From Limosilactobacillus sp. (GTDB taxonomy: Bacteria > Bacillota > Bacilli > Lactobacillales > Lactobacillaceae): a DNA stretch of 64,000 bases. Positions 51,674-60,891 of this stretch are shown here, one piece after another. The translations under genes were made by a program, and so were the position numbers. The stretch covers positions 1,302,001 to 1,366,000 of the forward strand of contig NZ_JAKVPE010000001.1 of the NCBI RefSeq assembly GCF_022482365.1. The letters are read 5' to 3'. Each line of letters opens with the position of its first letter. Position 1 is the stretch's first letter. Under the pieces are notes generated by a model. That model worked only from the letters and a program-made list of their open reading frames with translations, was not told the DNA's origin and did not search any database.

Positions 51674-54589
51674 ATGAAACATCTTCGTGCCTGGTGGTCC
51701 TTTACCCTCCTAACAATTGGCTGGGCCACCAATGCCATCCTGTGGCTGCCTCAGCTGGGCCAACTTTATTCCCAGACCAATAACTGGTCAATGGTTGGCC
51801 TACAGCTTAGCCATAGCCTGACAATTATTTTCTTTTTACTATGTCTACTGGTCAGCGGTGACGTTTTGAGTCGCCGTCAGCAGCCGGTCGCCACCGCGGT
51901 CAAAATGTGGCTCTACCTGGTTGCCCTGGCCCTGACAGTTTTGCTGATAGAGTGGCTGGGCTTCAATCACTTTGACTACCATAATCTCTATAACAGCCTG
52001 CTGCCGATCAGCCGCAACCTGGCACCCAGCGCCACGGCCGTGATCATCGGCGCCGTGGTTCTCCCGTGGCTGCGACAAAAAGCCCAGTCAAATGCTATGC
52101 TCTGGATGGCCGTGCTCTTTCTGCCGCTGATCGCAACGACGCTCTTTAGTCAGGATGCTTTCGGCCTGCTCAAGGGCAATTCCGTCACCTTTTACCTCCT
52201 GGTCATGGCGCTCGGGAGTCTCGGCGCCAGTCAACCGTTCAAGCGGCGCACCGTCGCTAAGTGGCTGGGCTTGGCATTAATAGTTAACACCCTCTTAGTC
52301 GCCATGATGCCCAACGCCTCCTTCCAGGTGCACAAAACCATGGTCACCGCGGGGCGTTTTACCGTTCCGACCTCCTTTACCATGGTCATGGTCGCACTCG
52401 GCTGCTTTCTCCTGCTCCGTCAGCCACTGACCCGCTTTGTGAGCCAGCTACACCGGCCACACTTCTTCCTGTTAGGATTAGCCGTGCTGTTTGGAGACCA
52501 GGTGGCCACCGGGCAGTGCGCCCGCATAGCTGCTCAAACGAGCTCACCGGTCCTTCGTGCAGTGATCATCGTGGCCTTTGCCATCCTCGGCCTCCTCGTT
52601 GCCGGTTACGGTCCCGTCCTAGCCGAAAAGCTACAGGGGCCATGGCACATCAGCCAACGCATTGACCGGCTCTGGAACACCGATCACTCCCTGACGCCCG
52701 ACCGACAATTGCAACAACTCGGTCGGCAGGTTGGTCGGTGGTTTGCTTCCCAATGGCCAACCTGGCTGGCGTTGGCAACGGCCTACGTCTTCGCCGACCT
52801 GTCACTCTACTACATGGGCAACCAGTCCCACTTCGTCAAGCAGTCGATGCTCTGGGTCACCCTGGTGCTGATTTTTCTGACTTTTAAAGCCCTCCAGGCG
52901 CTAACCAATCGTTACTGGTTAGCCCTCTTGCTCACCGGGCTCTTCAACGCCATCTGGATCGTCGCCAATATCCAGAAAATGGATCTGCGTAACGAACCGA
53001 TCCTGCCGTCCGAGCTGGCAATGATCGACGACCTCGACAGCCTGCTCAAGATGATCGACTACCACCTGCTCATCTACGCAGGCATTGGCATCGTCGCCGT
53101 TATCGTCGCCATCATTCTTCTTGAACGGTGGCGTCGTGCCCAACGCCTGTCCTGGCCGTGGCGGATCTTCTGGCTGGTCCTCGCCGTCTGTGCCTTTGGC
53201 AGCTCCAATTTCTGGAACCACCACAACTCCCGGATGCAGACGCTGATGACCGGCTTTGACGATCAACCGCACTTCATCCACCAGGCCGTCGGTGCCAAAC
53301 AGAACGGCCCGACCGTCCAGTTTCTAAACAATGTCGACATCACGATCATGGAAAAGCCCCAAGGCTACTCCAAAGCCGCGATGACCCGGATCAGCCGAGA
53401 ATATGCCCAGGCCGCCAAGAAGATCAACGTCCACCGGACCACGCGGTTAAGAGATCAAACGGTGATTTTCAACCTGAGTGAGAGCTTTGCCAATCCGACC
53501 CGGGTTCCGGGTGTTTCACTGCGGCACAATCCAATTCCACGAATTCAGCACATCAAGAAGCAGACCACGTCCGGCATCATGATCAGCTCCGGCTACGGTG
53601 GCGGGACAGCCGACATGGAATACATGACCCTGACCGGCTTTGCAATGTGCAACTTCGCTCAGACCCTTTCGACGCCGTACACCCAGTTGGTACCGTTTCT
53701 CAAGCACAATCCGACAATCGTCCAGAGCTTCAACTACGCTGCGGCGATCCACCCTTACTCCAAGAAATTCTATGACCGGGGAACCGACTACCCAAAGTTT
53801 GGCTTCAAGAAGTTCTCCTACCTCGGCAGCAAGAAGTACCCGATTCGCCACCAGAAGACGATCGACAACAACACCTATATGTCGGATGAGACGGCCTATG
53901 CGAACACGCTCGACCAGCTCAACGCCCACCACGGTCCGCAATTCATCAACCTAGTCACGATGCAAAACCACCTGCCGTACAACAACCTCTATAAGGACAG
54001 CAAGACCGACTACTTCAAGGCCACGGTCGGCAACGGCACGGACCCTAAGCAGGTTGCCAACTATGCGGTCGGCATCCATTACACCGACAAGGCGGTCGCC
54101 AAGTTTATCAAGCAGATCGACCGGATTAATCGGCCAATCACCCTGGTCTTCTACGGGGACCACCTGCCCGGCATTTACCGGAACAGCATGAAGAAGGACG
54201 GCCTTAAATTACACGAGACCGACTACTTCATCTACTCCAACCCGGCTGCCCAGCGCCAAGGGGCCAAGCGGCTGACCCGTTCCACCCATTACGTGGCGCC
54301 GAACGACTTCACCGCCATGGTCGCCGAGCAGACGAACGCCAAGGTTACCCCTTACCAGGCCATGCTGACCATGCTCTATCACCAGTTGCCAGCCTACGCG
54401 CTGAGTACCCAGCAAAACGGGACCAACAGTTTTAACTCGGCGCCGGAATACGTTAACCAGCACGGCAAGGTGGTCACGTACAATTCGTTTACCAAGCACC
54501 AAAAGAAGCTTTGGCATGACTACCAGCTTGTTCAATACGACATCACGGCTGGTCACCACTACCTGCTGAAGACTAATATGATGAAATAA
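51674..54589 (+). CDS. LTA synthase family sulfatase with a large extra N-terminal membrane module
   Basis: A 971-residue membrane enzyme. C-terminal extracellular sulfatase domain (about 590-900) with LtaS-type catalytic residues: metal-binding Glu in FNLSESFANP (about 603), nucleophile Thr in GYGGGTADMEYM (about 644), and Asp-His in FYGDHLPG (about 829-830). Residues about 355-520 form the five-span region usual for LtaS. Residues 1-340 are an additional multi-span module not found in standard LtaS (about 650 aa) and not recognised by me. The family polymerises glycerol-phosphate from phosphatidylglycerol or modifies glycans with it. Divergent from hrtB; promoter not clear. Confidence 0.88.
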   Translation: MKHLRAWWSFTLLTIGWATNAILWLPQLGQLYSQTNNWSMVGLQLSHSLTIIFFLLCLLVSGDVLSRRQQPVATAVKMWLYLVALALTVLLIEWLGFNHFDYHNLYNSLLPISRNLAPSATAVIIGAVVLPWLRQKAQSNAMLWMAVLFLPLIATTLFSQDAFGLLKGNSVTFYLLVMALGSLGASQPFKRRTVAKWLGLALIVNTLLVAMMPNASFQVHKTMVTAGRFTVPTSFTMVMVALGCFLLLRQPLTRFVSQLHRPHFFLLGLAVLFGDQVATGQCARIAAQTSSPVLRAVIIVAFAILGLLVAGYGPVLAEKLQGPWHISQRIDRLWNTDHSLTPDRQLQQLGRQVGRWFASQWPTWLALATAYVFADLSLYYMGNQSHFVKQSMLWVTLVLIFLTFKALQALTNRYWLALLLTGLFNAIWIVANIQKMDLRNEPILPSELAMIDDLDSLLKMIDYHLLIYAGIGIVAVIVAIILLERWRRAQRLSWPWRIFWLVLAVCAFGSSNFWNHHNSRMQTLMTGFDDQPHFIHQAVGAKQNGPTVQFLNNVDITIMEKPQGYSKAAMTRISREYAQAAKKINVHRTTRLRDQTVIFNLSESFANPTRVPGVSLRHNPIPRIQHIKKQTTSGIMISSGYGGGTADMEYMTLTGFAMCNFAQTLSTPYTQLVPFLKHNPTIVQSFNYAAAIHPYSKKFYDRGTDYPKFGFKKFSYLGSKKYPIRHQKTIDNNTYMSDETAYANTLDQLNAHHGPQFINLVTMQNHLPYNNLYKDSKTDYFKATVGNGTDPKQVANYAVGIHYTDKAVAKFIKQIDRINRPITLVFYGDHLPGIYRNSMKKDGLKLHETDYFIYSNPAAQRQGAKRLTRSTHYVAPNDFTAMVAEQTNAKVTPYQAMLTMLYHQLPAYALSTQQNGTNSFNSAPEYVNQHGKVVTYNSFTKHQKKLWHDYQLVQYDITAGHHYLLKTNMMK

Positions 54590-54596
54590 TCATCTA

Positions 54597-54625
54597 GCAT
54601 CCGTTCTTTTTGACGGGTGCTTTTT
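54597..54625 (+). terminator. Intrinsic terminator
   Basis: GCATCCGT / ACGGGTGC hairpin followed by TTTTT just after the LtaS-family gene. Confidence 0.85.
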
Positions 54626-54768
54626 GTATGTCCAAAATATTTTTAAAATTTGTTTAAGACCACTTCGTAACCGTTTTCCACCCGTCAACGGTCACCATTT
54701 CCGCCTTTTAAATGGGCCGCTAAAAGCCGTTATGACGGCGGTTTTCAGTTGCATTGCATAAATTTTTA

Positions 54769-54826
54769 TGTTAGCCTAACAAAGTATTCGAATTAAGTTA
54801 ATTTTGGTTGTCAACCGGGTTAACAA
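54769..54826. promoter_or_regulatory. mntH upstream dyads (MntR-like and a second palindrome)
   Basis: TGTTAGCCTAACA (54769-54781) is a perfect 13-base palindrome with the GCCTAA core of DtxR/MntR boxes. TTGTCAACCGGGTTAACAA (54808-54826) is a 19-base near-palindrome ending 24 bases before the start codon, similar to the pgi operator. Manganese repression via the first is likely; the second is unexplained. Confidence 0.7.
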
Positions 54827-54850
54827 AATAAGATGAAAGGTGGATTTGGC

Positions 54851-56440
54851 GTGGATAACACAAAAAATCAGCACCGTAAGCACCGCTTGATTGAGTATGC
54901 TAACGGGAAGTCTCTAGAAGAAATTAACGGCACCGTTGAAGTCCCTAAGGGAAAGGGATTCTGGCGAACATTATTTGCCTACTCTGGTCCTGGTGCATTA
55001 GTTGCCGTCGGGTACATGGACCCTGGTAACTGGTCAACCTCAATCACCGGTGGACAAAGTTTCCAATACACCCTAATGACTACCATCTTGATTTCAAGTT
55101 TGATTGCGATGTTGCTTCAATACATGGCGGCTAAACTCGGGATCGTGAGTCAAATGGACCTCGCTCAGGCAATTCGGGCACGGACCGGTAAAGCATTAGG
55201 AATTGTTCTTTGGATCATGACAGAATTTGCTATCATGGCAACCGATATTGCCGAAGTTATTGGGGCAGCGATTGCCCTGAACCTGCTCTTCCATATTCCA
55301 TTAATTCCGTCCGTTTTCATTACGGTTTTGGATGTTTTAGTACTGCTCTTATTGACGAAGATCGGGTTCCGGAAGATCGAGGCTATCGTTGCCTGCTTGA
55401 TCCTGGTCATTCTGTTTGTTTTCGCTTACCAAGTGGCCTTGTCCAACCCTGATTGGGGAGCTGCATTTATGGGGCTGTTACCATCAACCAAGGCCATCGC
55501 ACAAAGCCCTAACGTCGGCGGCATCACCCCATTGAGTGGTTCCCTCGGGATCATCGGGGCGACCGTCATGCCGCACAACCTCTACCTGCACTCCGCAATT
55601 TCTCAGACGCGGAAGATCGATCATGACGACCTCGACAGCATTCGCCAGACGGTGCGGTTCACGACCTGGGACTCCAACATTCAGCTGTCCCTGGCCTTCA
55701 TCGTCAACTCACTGCTGCTGATCATGGGGGTTGCCGTCTTCAAGTACGGTGCCGTCAAGGACAGTTCCTTCTTCGGCCTTTACGAGGCATTAAACAACAC
55801 TTCGATGCTTTCTAACCCAATTTTGATTGCGGTTGCCAAGTCTGGAGTCCTTTCAACCCTGTTTGCCGTAGCATTGCTGGCATCTGGGCAGAACTCCACC
55901 ATCACTGGGACCCTGACCGGTCAGGTGATCATGGAGGGGTTCGTTCACATGAAGATGCCACTCTGGGCCCGGCGGCTGGTAACCCGGTTGATCTCCGTTG
56001 TCCCCGTGCTGCTTTGTGTCGGCCTGACGAGTGGTGAATCCGAGATCCAGCAACACTCTGCCCTGAATATGCTGATGGAAAATTCGCAGGTTTTCCTGGC
56101 ATTTGCCCTGCCATTCTCAATGCTGCCATTACTGATGATGACTAACAGTGAGGTTGAAATGGGTGAGTTCAAGAACCGTGGCTGGGTCAAGTTCTGTGGC
56201 TGGTTGTCAGTCATTGCGTTGACCTTCCTGAACCTTTACAACCTGCCTTCCACCTACGAAGGTTTCGGCGTTTGGTCCAAGGGCACCGCGGATATCCTGG
56301 CCTACGCCTCGATCGTAGTTATCCTGGCCCTGTTGATCTGGACCTGTGTCGAACTTTACCGCGGTGACAAGCGCTTTGCCGCTGAGGGGAACGGCTTTGG
56401 TCAGCACGAATCAACCATGAAGGGTTATAAGAAAGATTAA
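54851..56440 (+). CDS. mntH: Nramp family Mn2+/divalent metal transporter
   Basis: A 529-residue, 11-12-span proton-coupled metal importer. Seen: the first-span metal motif (VGYMDPGNWSTS) and the sixth-span motif (GATVMPHNLYLHSAI), both intact. Lactobacilli accumulate manganese for oxidant defence, and Nramp proteins import it. The start is the GTG at 54851 with AAAGGTGG 7 bases upstream; an ATG 18 bases earlier lies in that ribosome site. MntR-like palindrome upstream. A strong terminator follows; single-gene transcript. Confidence 0.94.
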   Translation: MDNTKNQHRKHRLIEYANGKSLEEINGTVEVPKGKGFWRTLFAYSGPGALVAVGYMDPGNWSTSITGGQSFQYTLMTTILISSLIAMLLQYMAAKLGIVSQMDLAQAIRARTGKALGIVLWIMTEFAIMATDIAEVIGAAIALNLLFHIPLIPSVFITVLDVLVLLLLTKIGFRKIEAIVACLILVILFVFAYQVALSNPDWGAAFMGLLPSTKAIAQSPNVGGITPLSGSLGIIGATVMPHNLYLHSAISQTRKIDHDDLDSIRQTVRFTTWDSNIQLSLAFIVNSLLLIMGVAVFKYGAVKDSSFFGLYEALNNTSMLSNPILIAVAKSGVLSTLFAVALLASGQNSTITGTLTGQVIMEGFVHMKMPLWARRLVTRLISVVPVLLCVGLTSGESEIQQHSALNMLMENSQVFLAFALPFSMLPLLMMTNSEVEMGEFKNRGWVKFCGWLSVIALTFLNLYNLPSTYEGFGVWSKGTADILAYASIVVILALLIWTCVELYRGDKRFAAEGNGFGQHESTMKGYKKD

Positions 56441-56451
56441 CGAATTAAACT

Positions 56452-56483
56452 AAGGAGGATTGGCAAATTGCCAATCCTCCTTT
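56452..56483. terminator. Intrinsic terminator
   Basis: Near-perfect AAGGAGGATTGGCAA / TTGCCAATCCTCCTT hairpin directly after mntH. Confidence 0.9.
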
Positions 56484-56558
56484 GGCGTTTTAAAATTGCT
56501 AGATCATGATATAATATTGTCCTGTAGTAATTTAATTGTTCTGGATGAGGTGAACACA

Positions 56559-57239
56559 TTGAACAACGACCAAGATCAAAACAAAAAACGCCTGACCCGG
56601 GTGGAGCTTTACGACACGCCGAAGCCCGGCACCAAGAAAAAGAAACGCTCATCAATTTTTGACAACTTAAAACGCAAGGAACAGGAAGACGAACGCCGCT
56701 ACGCCAGCACCGCTAGCAAGACCGGGCACAAATCCCCCCGTCCTAAAAAGCCACGGAAGCGCGGCGGCCACCGCACCTTCAAGATCCTGCTATCAATCCT
56801 CTTAGCAATCCTGTTGGTCATGATCATTGTCTTCATGGTCAAGCAGCAGAACCCGGTCAACACCAGCAACGACAACGAGACCACGGTTTCTACCAGCTCC
56901 AAGAAGAAGCACAGCAGCAGTCACAAGAAGAAACATAAACACCACAAGTCGTCCAGCAGCGAGGACTACACGAATGACGACGTCTCCGACACCTACTCTT
57001 CGACGCCAAGCACCAGCCGGAGCACGACGACCAGCCAGCCGAGCCAGCACAGCACGTCGACGACCGACAACAACACTAGTCGGCAAAACTCAAGCTCAAC
57101 GACAACCCAGCAACCGCAAAGCAACAATAACCAGCAGTCGTCCACGAATACTAACCACCAGTCATCCCAGACGACGGGCACCATTTCGAGCCAGCCTGCT
57201 AACGGTCAACAAGGCGGCACTAATACGCAACAAAAATAA
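56559..57239 (+). CDS. Membrane-anchored low-complexity protein
   Basis: A 226-residue protein: basic cytoplasmic N-terminus (about 1-75, including KKPRKRGGHR), one span (FKILLSILLAILLVMIIVFM), then an external low-complexity region: first Lys/His/Ser-rich (SSKKKHSSSHKKKHKHHKSS), then Ser/Thr/Gln/Asn-rich to the end. No catalytic domain. The start is the TTG at 56559 with GAGGTG 6 bases upstream; TATAAT at about 56510 fits a promoter. Type II membrane proteins of this kind often reach through the cell wall. Function unknown. Upstream of the thrS leader. Confidence 0.78.
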   Translation: MNNDQDQNKKRLTRVELYDTPKPGTKKKKRSSIFDNLKRKEQEDERRYASTASKTGHKSPRPKKPRKRGGHRTFKILLSILLAILLVMIIVFMVKQQNPVNTSNDNETTVSTSSKKKHSSSHKKKHKHHKSSSSEDYTNDDVSDTYSSTPSTSRSTTTSQPSQHSTSTTDNNTSRQNSSSTTTQQPQSNNNQQSSTNTNHQSSQTTGTISSQPANGQQGGTNTQQK

Positions 57240-57253
57240 TTTTCAATTAGCCC

Positions 57254-57545
57254 TTGCGAAGGATCAAAAGCGTGCTATAATCAAAAGCAATCGAAGGATA
57301 TGCACATTGTTGATCCTCTAACAGGGAGTCGGTACCTAGGCTGGAAGTACCGTAGAGGTTTTGGCATTGTTGTACCACCTTGTTAAGATTACCGGCCGAG
57401 ATAAGGCCGATCGGGTCGTGTCCGTTACCACACCATGGAGAGGACGTTTTTTTAGTACGTCCTGAAGATGGGTGGAACCACGCTAACTATTGATAATTAA
57501 CGTCCCTAGCGCTTACAAACGTAGGTGCTAGGGACGTTTTTAATT
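57254..57545 (+). promoter_or_regulatory. thrS promoter and T-box riboswitch
   Basis: Promoter: -35 TTGCGA (57254-57259), 16-base spacer, extended -10 TGCTATAAT (TATAAT 57276-57281). T-box leader: Stem I with AGGGAGTCGG and GGCTGGAAGTACC elements, specifier Thr codon ACC (within TGTACCACC, 57374-57379), T-box GGGTGGAACCACG (57470-57482) and terminator AACGTCCCTAGC / GCTAGGGACGTT plus Ts (57499-57545). The TGGA bulge fits a tRNA with a U discriminator. Uncharged tRNA-Thr should promote thrS transcription. Confidence 0.93.
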
Positions 57546-57565
57546 TTTATAAGGGAGAGATACAT

Positions 57566-59374
57566 ATGGCTCAAGTTGCAGTTATGTCACCAGATGGATC
57601 CGTTGAAAAGATCGATCGCGATTCAAAAGAAAGTTTACAGGCCCTGCGGAAGTTATCTGCACTGATGCTCAAGGCCGCATTACAGCAGGAATTCAAGGGC
57701 ATTCGGCTCGGTGAAGTCGTTGCCGATGAAGACGGCTTCCACGTTGATTCCGATAAGGACGATCAACAGGTTTCCGTCGACGAATTGCCAGCACTTCAAG
57801 ATGCAATCAAGAAGCTGGCTAAGGACGACGCCAAGGTTGAATTCGTCGAAATGGACCTGGACGATGCCCTGGCCGAAGCGGGCGACGACCAGTACTCCAA
57901 CGCCCTGATCAAGGAAGCCGCTAAGGATGGCAAGGTTGCCATGTACCAACTCGGCGACGTTAAGGCCGTTGCCGACCAGGATATCCTGGTTTACGGTGAC
58001 GTTGTGAAGAACATCCAGCTGCTCTCCGTTGCCGGTGCTTACTGGAAGGGCATGTCCTCCAACCCAATGCTGCAGCGGCTGTACGGGACCGTCTTCTTCA
58101 AGAAGGACGACCTGGCCGACGACCTGAAGAAGCGCCAGGAAGCCCGCGAACGTGACCACCGGGTAATCGGGAACCAGCTTGACCTCTTCTTCGTTGATCC
58201 AAAGGTCGGCGCCGGTTTGCCATACTGGATGCCAAAGGGTGCCACGATTCGGCGGACGATCGAACGTTACATCATCGACCGGGAAGTTGCCGACGGTTAC
58301 AAGCACGTCTACACCCCAGTCCTGATGAACCTGGACGCCTACAAGACTTCCGGTCACTGGGAACACTACCGTGACGACATGTTCCCACCAATGGACATGG
58401 GTGACGGCGAAATGCTGGAACTGCGGCCAATGAACTGCCCAAGCCACATCCAAATTTACAAGCACCACATCCGTTCCTACCGTGATCTGCCACTGCGGAT
58501 TGCCGAACTTGGGATGATGCACCGTTACGAAAAGTCCGGTGCCCTCTCCGGTCTGCAGCGGGTTCGTGAAATGACCTTAAACGACGGCCACACCTTCGTT
58601 GCCCTCGACCAGATCCGGTCCGAATTCGCCAAGATCCTGAAGCTGATCATGTCCGTCTACAAGGACTTTGACATCACCGACTACAGCTTCCGGCTCTCCC
58701 TGCGTGACCCGAAGAACACCAAGAAGTACTACGCTAACGACGAAATGTGGGAACGTTCCCAAGCCCTCTTGAAGGCTGCCATGGACGATCTGAACCTCGA
58801 CTACTACGAAGCTGAAGGGGAAGCTGCCTTCTACGGTCCAAAGCTGGACATCCAGACCAAGACTGCTCTGGGCAACGACGAAACCATGTCCACCATTCAG
58901 CTGGACTTCATGCTGCCTGACCGCTTCGGCCTGACCTACGTTGGTAACGACGGTAAGGAACACATGCCAGTGATGATCCACCGTGGGGTTGTCGGCACCA
59001 TGGAACGGTTTATCGCCTACCTGACTGAAATCTACAAGGGTGCCTTCCCAACTTGGTTGGCTCCTGAACAAGTCCACATCATCCCGGTTAACGAGGATGC
59101 CCATGGTGCCTACGCCGATGACTTCGCCAAGAAGCTGAAGGCTGCTAACATCCGGGTCGTTGTTGACCACCGGAACGAAAAGATGGGCTACAAGATTCGT
59201 GAAGCCCAGACCCAGAAGGTTCCATACACCCTGGTTGTCGGTGACGACGAAATGAAGGGCAATGGCGTTTCCGTGCGGAAGTACGGTGAAAAGGCTCAAA
59301 ACGAAATGAGCCAGGATGCCTTCATGAACGAAATCCTCGCTGATATTGCATCCTACTCCCGTGAAGAAAACTAA
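57566..59374 (+). CDS. thrS: Threonyl-tRNA synthetase with degenerate N-terminal domains
   Basis: A 602-residue ThrRS, about 40 shorter than usual. The catalytic core is intact: zinc ligands Cys291 ([11 protein letters not shown]), His342 (LNDGHTFVA) and His472 ([14 protein letters not shown]), motif 2 ([20 protein letters not shown]), and the C-terminal anticodon domain. The N-terminus is odd. The TGS domain is reduced to its first strand (about residues 4-16). The editing domain (about 17-165) keeps its frame but lacks the catalytic HxxxH ([12 protein letters not shown] instead) and the Cys/His pair of CRGPH ([13 protein letters not shown]). Proofreading of Ser-tRNA-Thr in cis is therefore unlikely. 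The T-box shows it is a regulated housekeeping-type gene. Confidence 0.95.
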   Translation: MAQVAVMSPDGSVEKIDRDSKESLQALRKLSALMLKAALQQEFKGIRLGEVVADEDGFHVDSDKDDQQVSVDELPALQDAIKKLAKDDAKVEFVEMDLDDALAEAGDDQYSNALIKEAAKDGKVAMYQLGDVKAVADQDILVYGDVVKNIQLLSVAGAYWKGMSSNPMLQRLYGTVFFKKDDLADDLKKRQEARERDHRVIGNQLDLFFVDPKVGAGLPYWMPKGATIRRTIERYIIDREVADGYKHVYTPVLMNLDAYKTSGHWEHYRDDMFPPMDMGDGEMLELRPMNCPSHIQIYKHHIRSYRDLPLRIAELGMMHRYEKSGALSGLQRVREMTLNDGHTFVALDQIRSEFAKILKLIMSVYKDFDITDYSFRLSLRDPKNTKKYYANDEMWERSQALLKAAMDDLNLDYYEAEGEAAFYGPKLDIQTKTALGNDETMSTIQLDFMLPDRFGLTYVGNDGKEHMPVMIHRGVVGTMERFIAYLTEIYKGAFPTWLAPEQVHIIPVNEDAHGAYADDFAKKLKAANIRVVVDHRNEKMGYKIREAQTQKVPYTLVVGDDEMKGNGVSVRKYGEKAQNEMSQDAFMNEILADIASYSREEN

Positions 59375-59389
59375 TTCATAAATTTAACG

Positions 59390-59437
59390 AAGCGGTCGTA
59401 TCGAGTCCGAAAAGCGGTTCGATACGACCGCTTTTTT
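59390..59437 (+). terminator. Intrinsic terminator
   Basis: AAGCGGTCGTATCGA / TCGATACGACCGCTT with a 14-base loop and TTTTTT, after thrS. Confidence 0.92.
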
Positions 59438-59522
59438 AGTTGGGTGTACTCCAGTTAAAAACTTTTGCTTCGCTTAGTTTACGGGTGTAAACTAAGCAAG
59501 TATCTTAAATGGGGTGAGAAAA

Positions 59523-60707
59523 TTGAACGATAACTATATTGAATTGCCACGCTACAAGGTGATTTTTCTGGCGACCTGCGTCGGGGTGATCGTCGCCAGC
59601 ATGTTTTACATCCAGCCGATCGAAAACGTGATTACTGTCAGCTATCAGATCAAGCAGTCCCAGACCGCCGTGATCGCGATGCTGACCCAGGTCAGTTACG
59701 CCCTCGGGCTCCTGCTGGTGGTGCCGCTCGGTGACATGTTCAACCGCTACCGCTTTCTGCAAGTGATGGAGGCCATCTCGATCTGCTCACTGCTGCTGGC
59801 GAGTTGGGCCCCGAGCCCGGTCATCTTTGCCCTGGCCTCCGTTTTGATCGGGCTGACCTCGGTCGGCGGCCAAATCATCATTCCCTACGTTGCCTACCTG
59901 ACGCCCCTCAAAAAACAGGGGCCGATCCTGGGCGTCATGATCTCTGGAATGCTGACCGGGATCCTCTTCGCCCGAACCTTTAGCGGCCTGATCGCCGCCG
60001 CCCTCGGCTGGCACATGGTCTACCTGATCGCCGCCGTCCTCAACTTCCTGCTGCTGATCTTGATTCACCAGTGGGTCCCGAACGACCCCCGCGAGCACGG
60101 GCAAGACATCTCGTTGGGCCAGCTGCTGGCCTCCCTGCCCAAGCTACTCAAAAAGTACCGTTACCTGCGCAGCTCGGCCGTCAACGGCTTTGCCATGTTC
60201 GGGCTGGCCAACCTCTTCTGGTCAACGCTGGCCTTCCTCTTGATGAGTCGCTTCCACTACGGGTCGGCCGTCGCGGGCAGCATGGGCCTGCTGGGGATTG
60301 TCGCGATCTTTGCGGCCCCCTTCATCGGGCGGATGGTTAATCTCTACTCGCCAAAGCAAAACATCGTGACGAGCATCATCCTGGCTATCGTAGCCTACCT
60401 GATCTTCGGTGCCTTTCAGCATTCAATGGTGGCCCTGGTCATCGGCATCATCGTCCTTGACCTGAGCACCCAGTTCAGCCAGGTCACCAACCAGGCGATC
60501 ATCCAGTCGCTCAGCCGGACCGAGAATAGCCGTAACAATTCAATCTTCATGTTCTCCTACTTCTTCGGTGGCTCAATCGGGACCCTGACCGGTATCGACG
60601 CCTGGTCGCACTTTGGCTGGGCCGGCGTCACCGCGATGGCCGTGATCTTCGTCATCGTGGCCCTCAGCGCCCATTTTGCAATTGGCGAACCGGAAAAGCT
60701 TGGCTGA
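59523..60707 (+). CDS. MFS transporter
   Basis: A 394-residue, 12-span major facilitator. Seen: motif-A-like loop (VPLGDMFNRYRFLQVM) and a GISSGTxxG-like segment in the second half; closest to the sugar-efflux/arabinose-polymer type rather than drug pumps. The start is the TTG at 59523 with GGGGTGAG 8 bases upstream; the GTG at 59514 is too close to it. Substrate not inferable. It is a single-gene transcript between thrS and the purine permease operon. Confidence 0.85.
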   Translation: MNDNYIELPRYKVIFLATCVGVIVASMFYIQPIENVITVSYQIKQSQTAVIAMLTQVSYALGLLLVVPLGDMFNRYRFLQVMEAISICSLLLASWAPSPVIFALASVLIGLTSVGGQIIIPYVAYLTPLKKQGPILGVMISGMLTGILFARTFSGLIAAALGWHMVYLIAAVLNFLLLILIHQWVPNDPREHGQDISLGQLLASLPKLLKKYRYLRSSAVNGFAMFGLANLFWSTLAFLLMSRFHYGSAVAGSMGLLGIVAIFAAPFIGRMVNLYSPKQNIVTSIILAIVAYLIFGAFQHSMVALVIGIIVLDLSTQFSQVTNQAIIQSLSRTENSRNNSIFMFSYFFGGSIGTLTGIDAWSHFGWAGVTAMAVIFVIVALSAHFAIGEPEKLG

Positions 60708-60720
60708 AGTTAATCTATCA

Positions 60721-60749
60721 AACGCGGAGCACAAAGCGGCCGCGTTTTT
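60721..60749 (+). terminator. Short terminator
   Basis: AACGCGG / CCGCGTT hairpin followed by TTTT, just after the MFS gene. Confidence 0.75.
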
Positions 60750-60763
60750 ATTATCTCTTCGTA

Positions 60764-60776
60764 AAATACGAACATT
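60764..60776 (+). promoter_or_regulatory. PurR box candidate
   Basis: AAATACGAACATT matches the lactococcal PurBox AWWWCCGAACWWT at 12 of 13 positions. A weaker inverted match (CGTTCG in AATCGTTCGTGTTT) lies at 60867-60880. This suits a purine permease operon, in which PurR usually activates or represses according to adenine/guanine supply. Confidence 0.6.
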
Positions 60777-60891
60777 AATTTAAAATATTCCAAAATAGTA
60801 TTTGATTTTGTGAACTTTTCTTTGTATCATCGAATTGAAAGTAAACAATATTTTTATTTTAGTTGCAATCGTTCGTGTTTAGGAGGTTCAC

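Noticed and set aside
57680-58522. 280-codon open frame opposite thrS
   Set aside because: Antisense shadow of a well-supported gene; no recognisable protein features.
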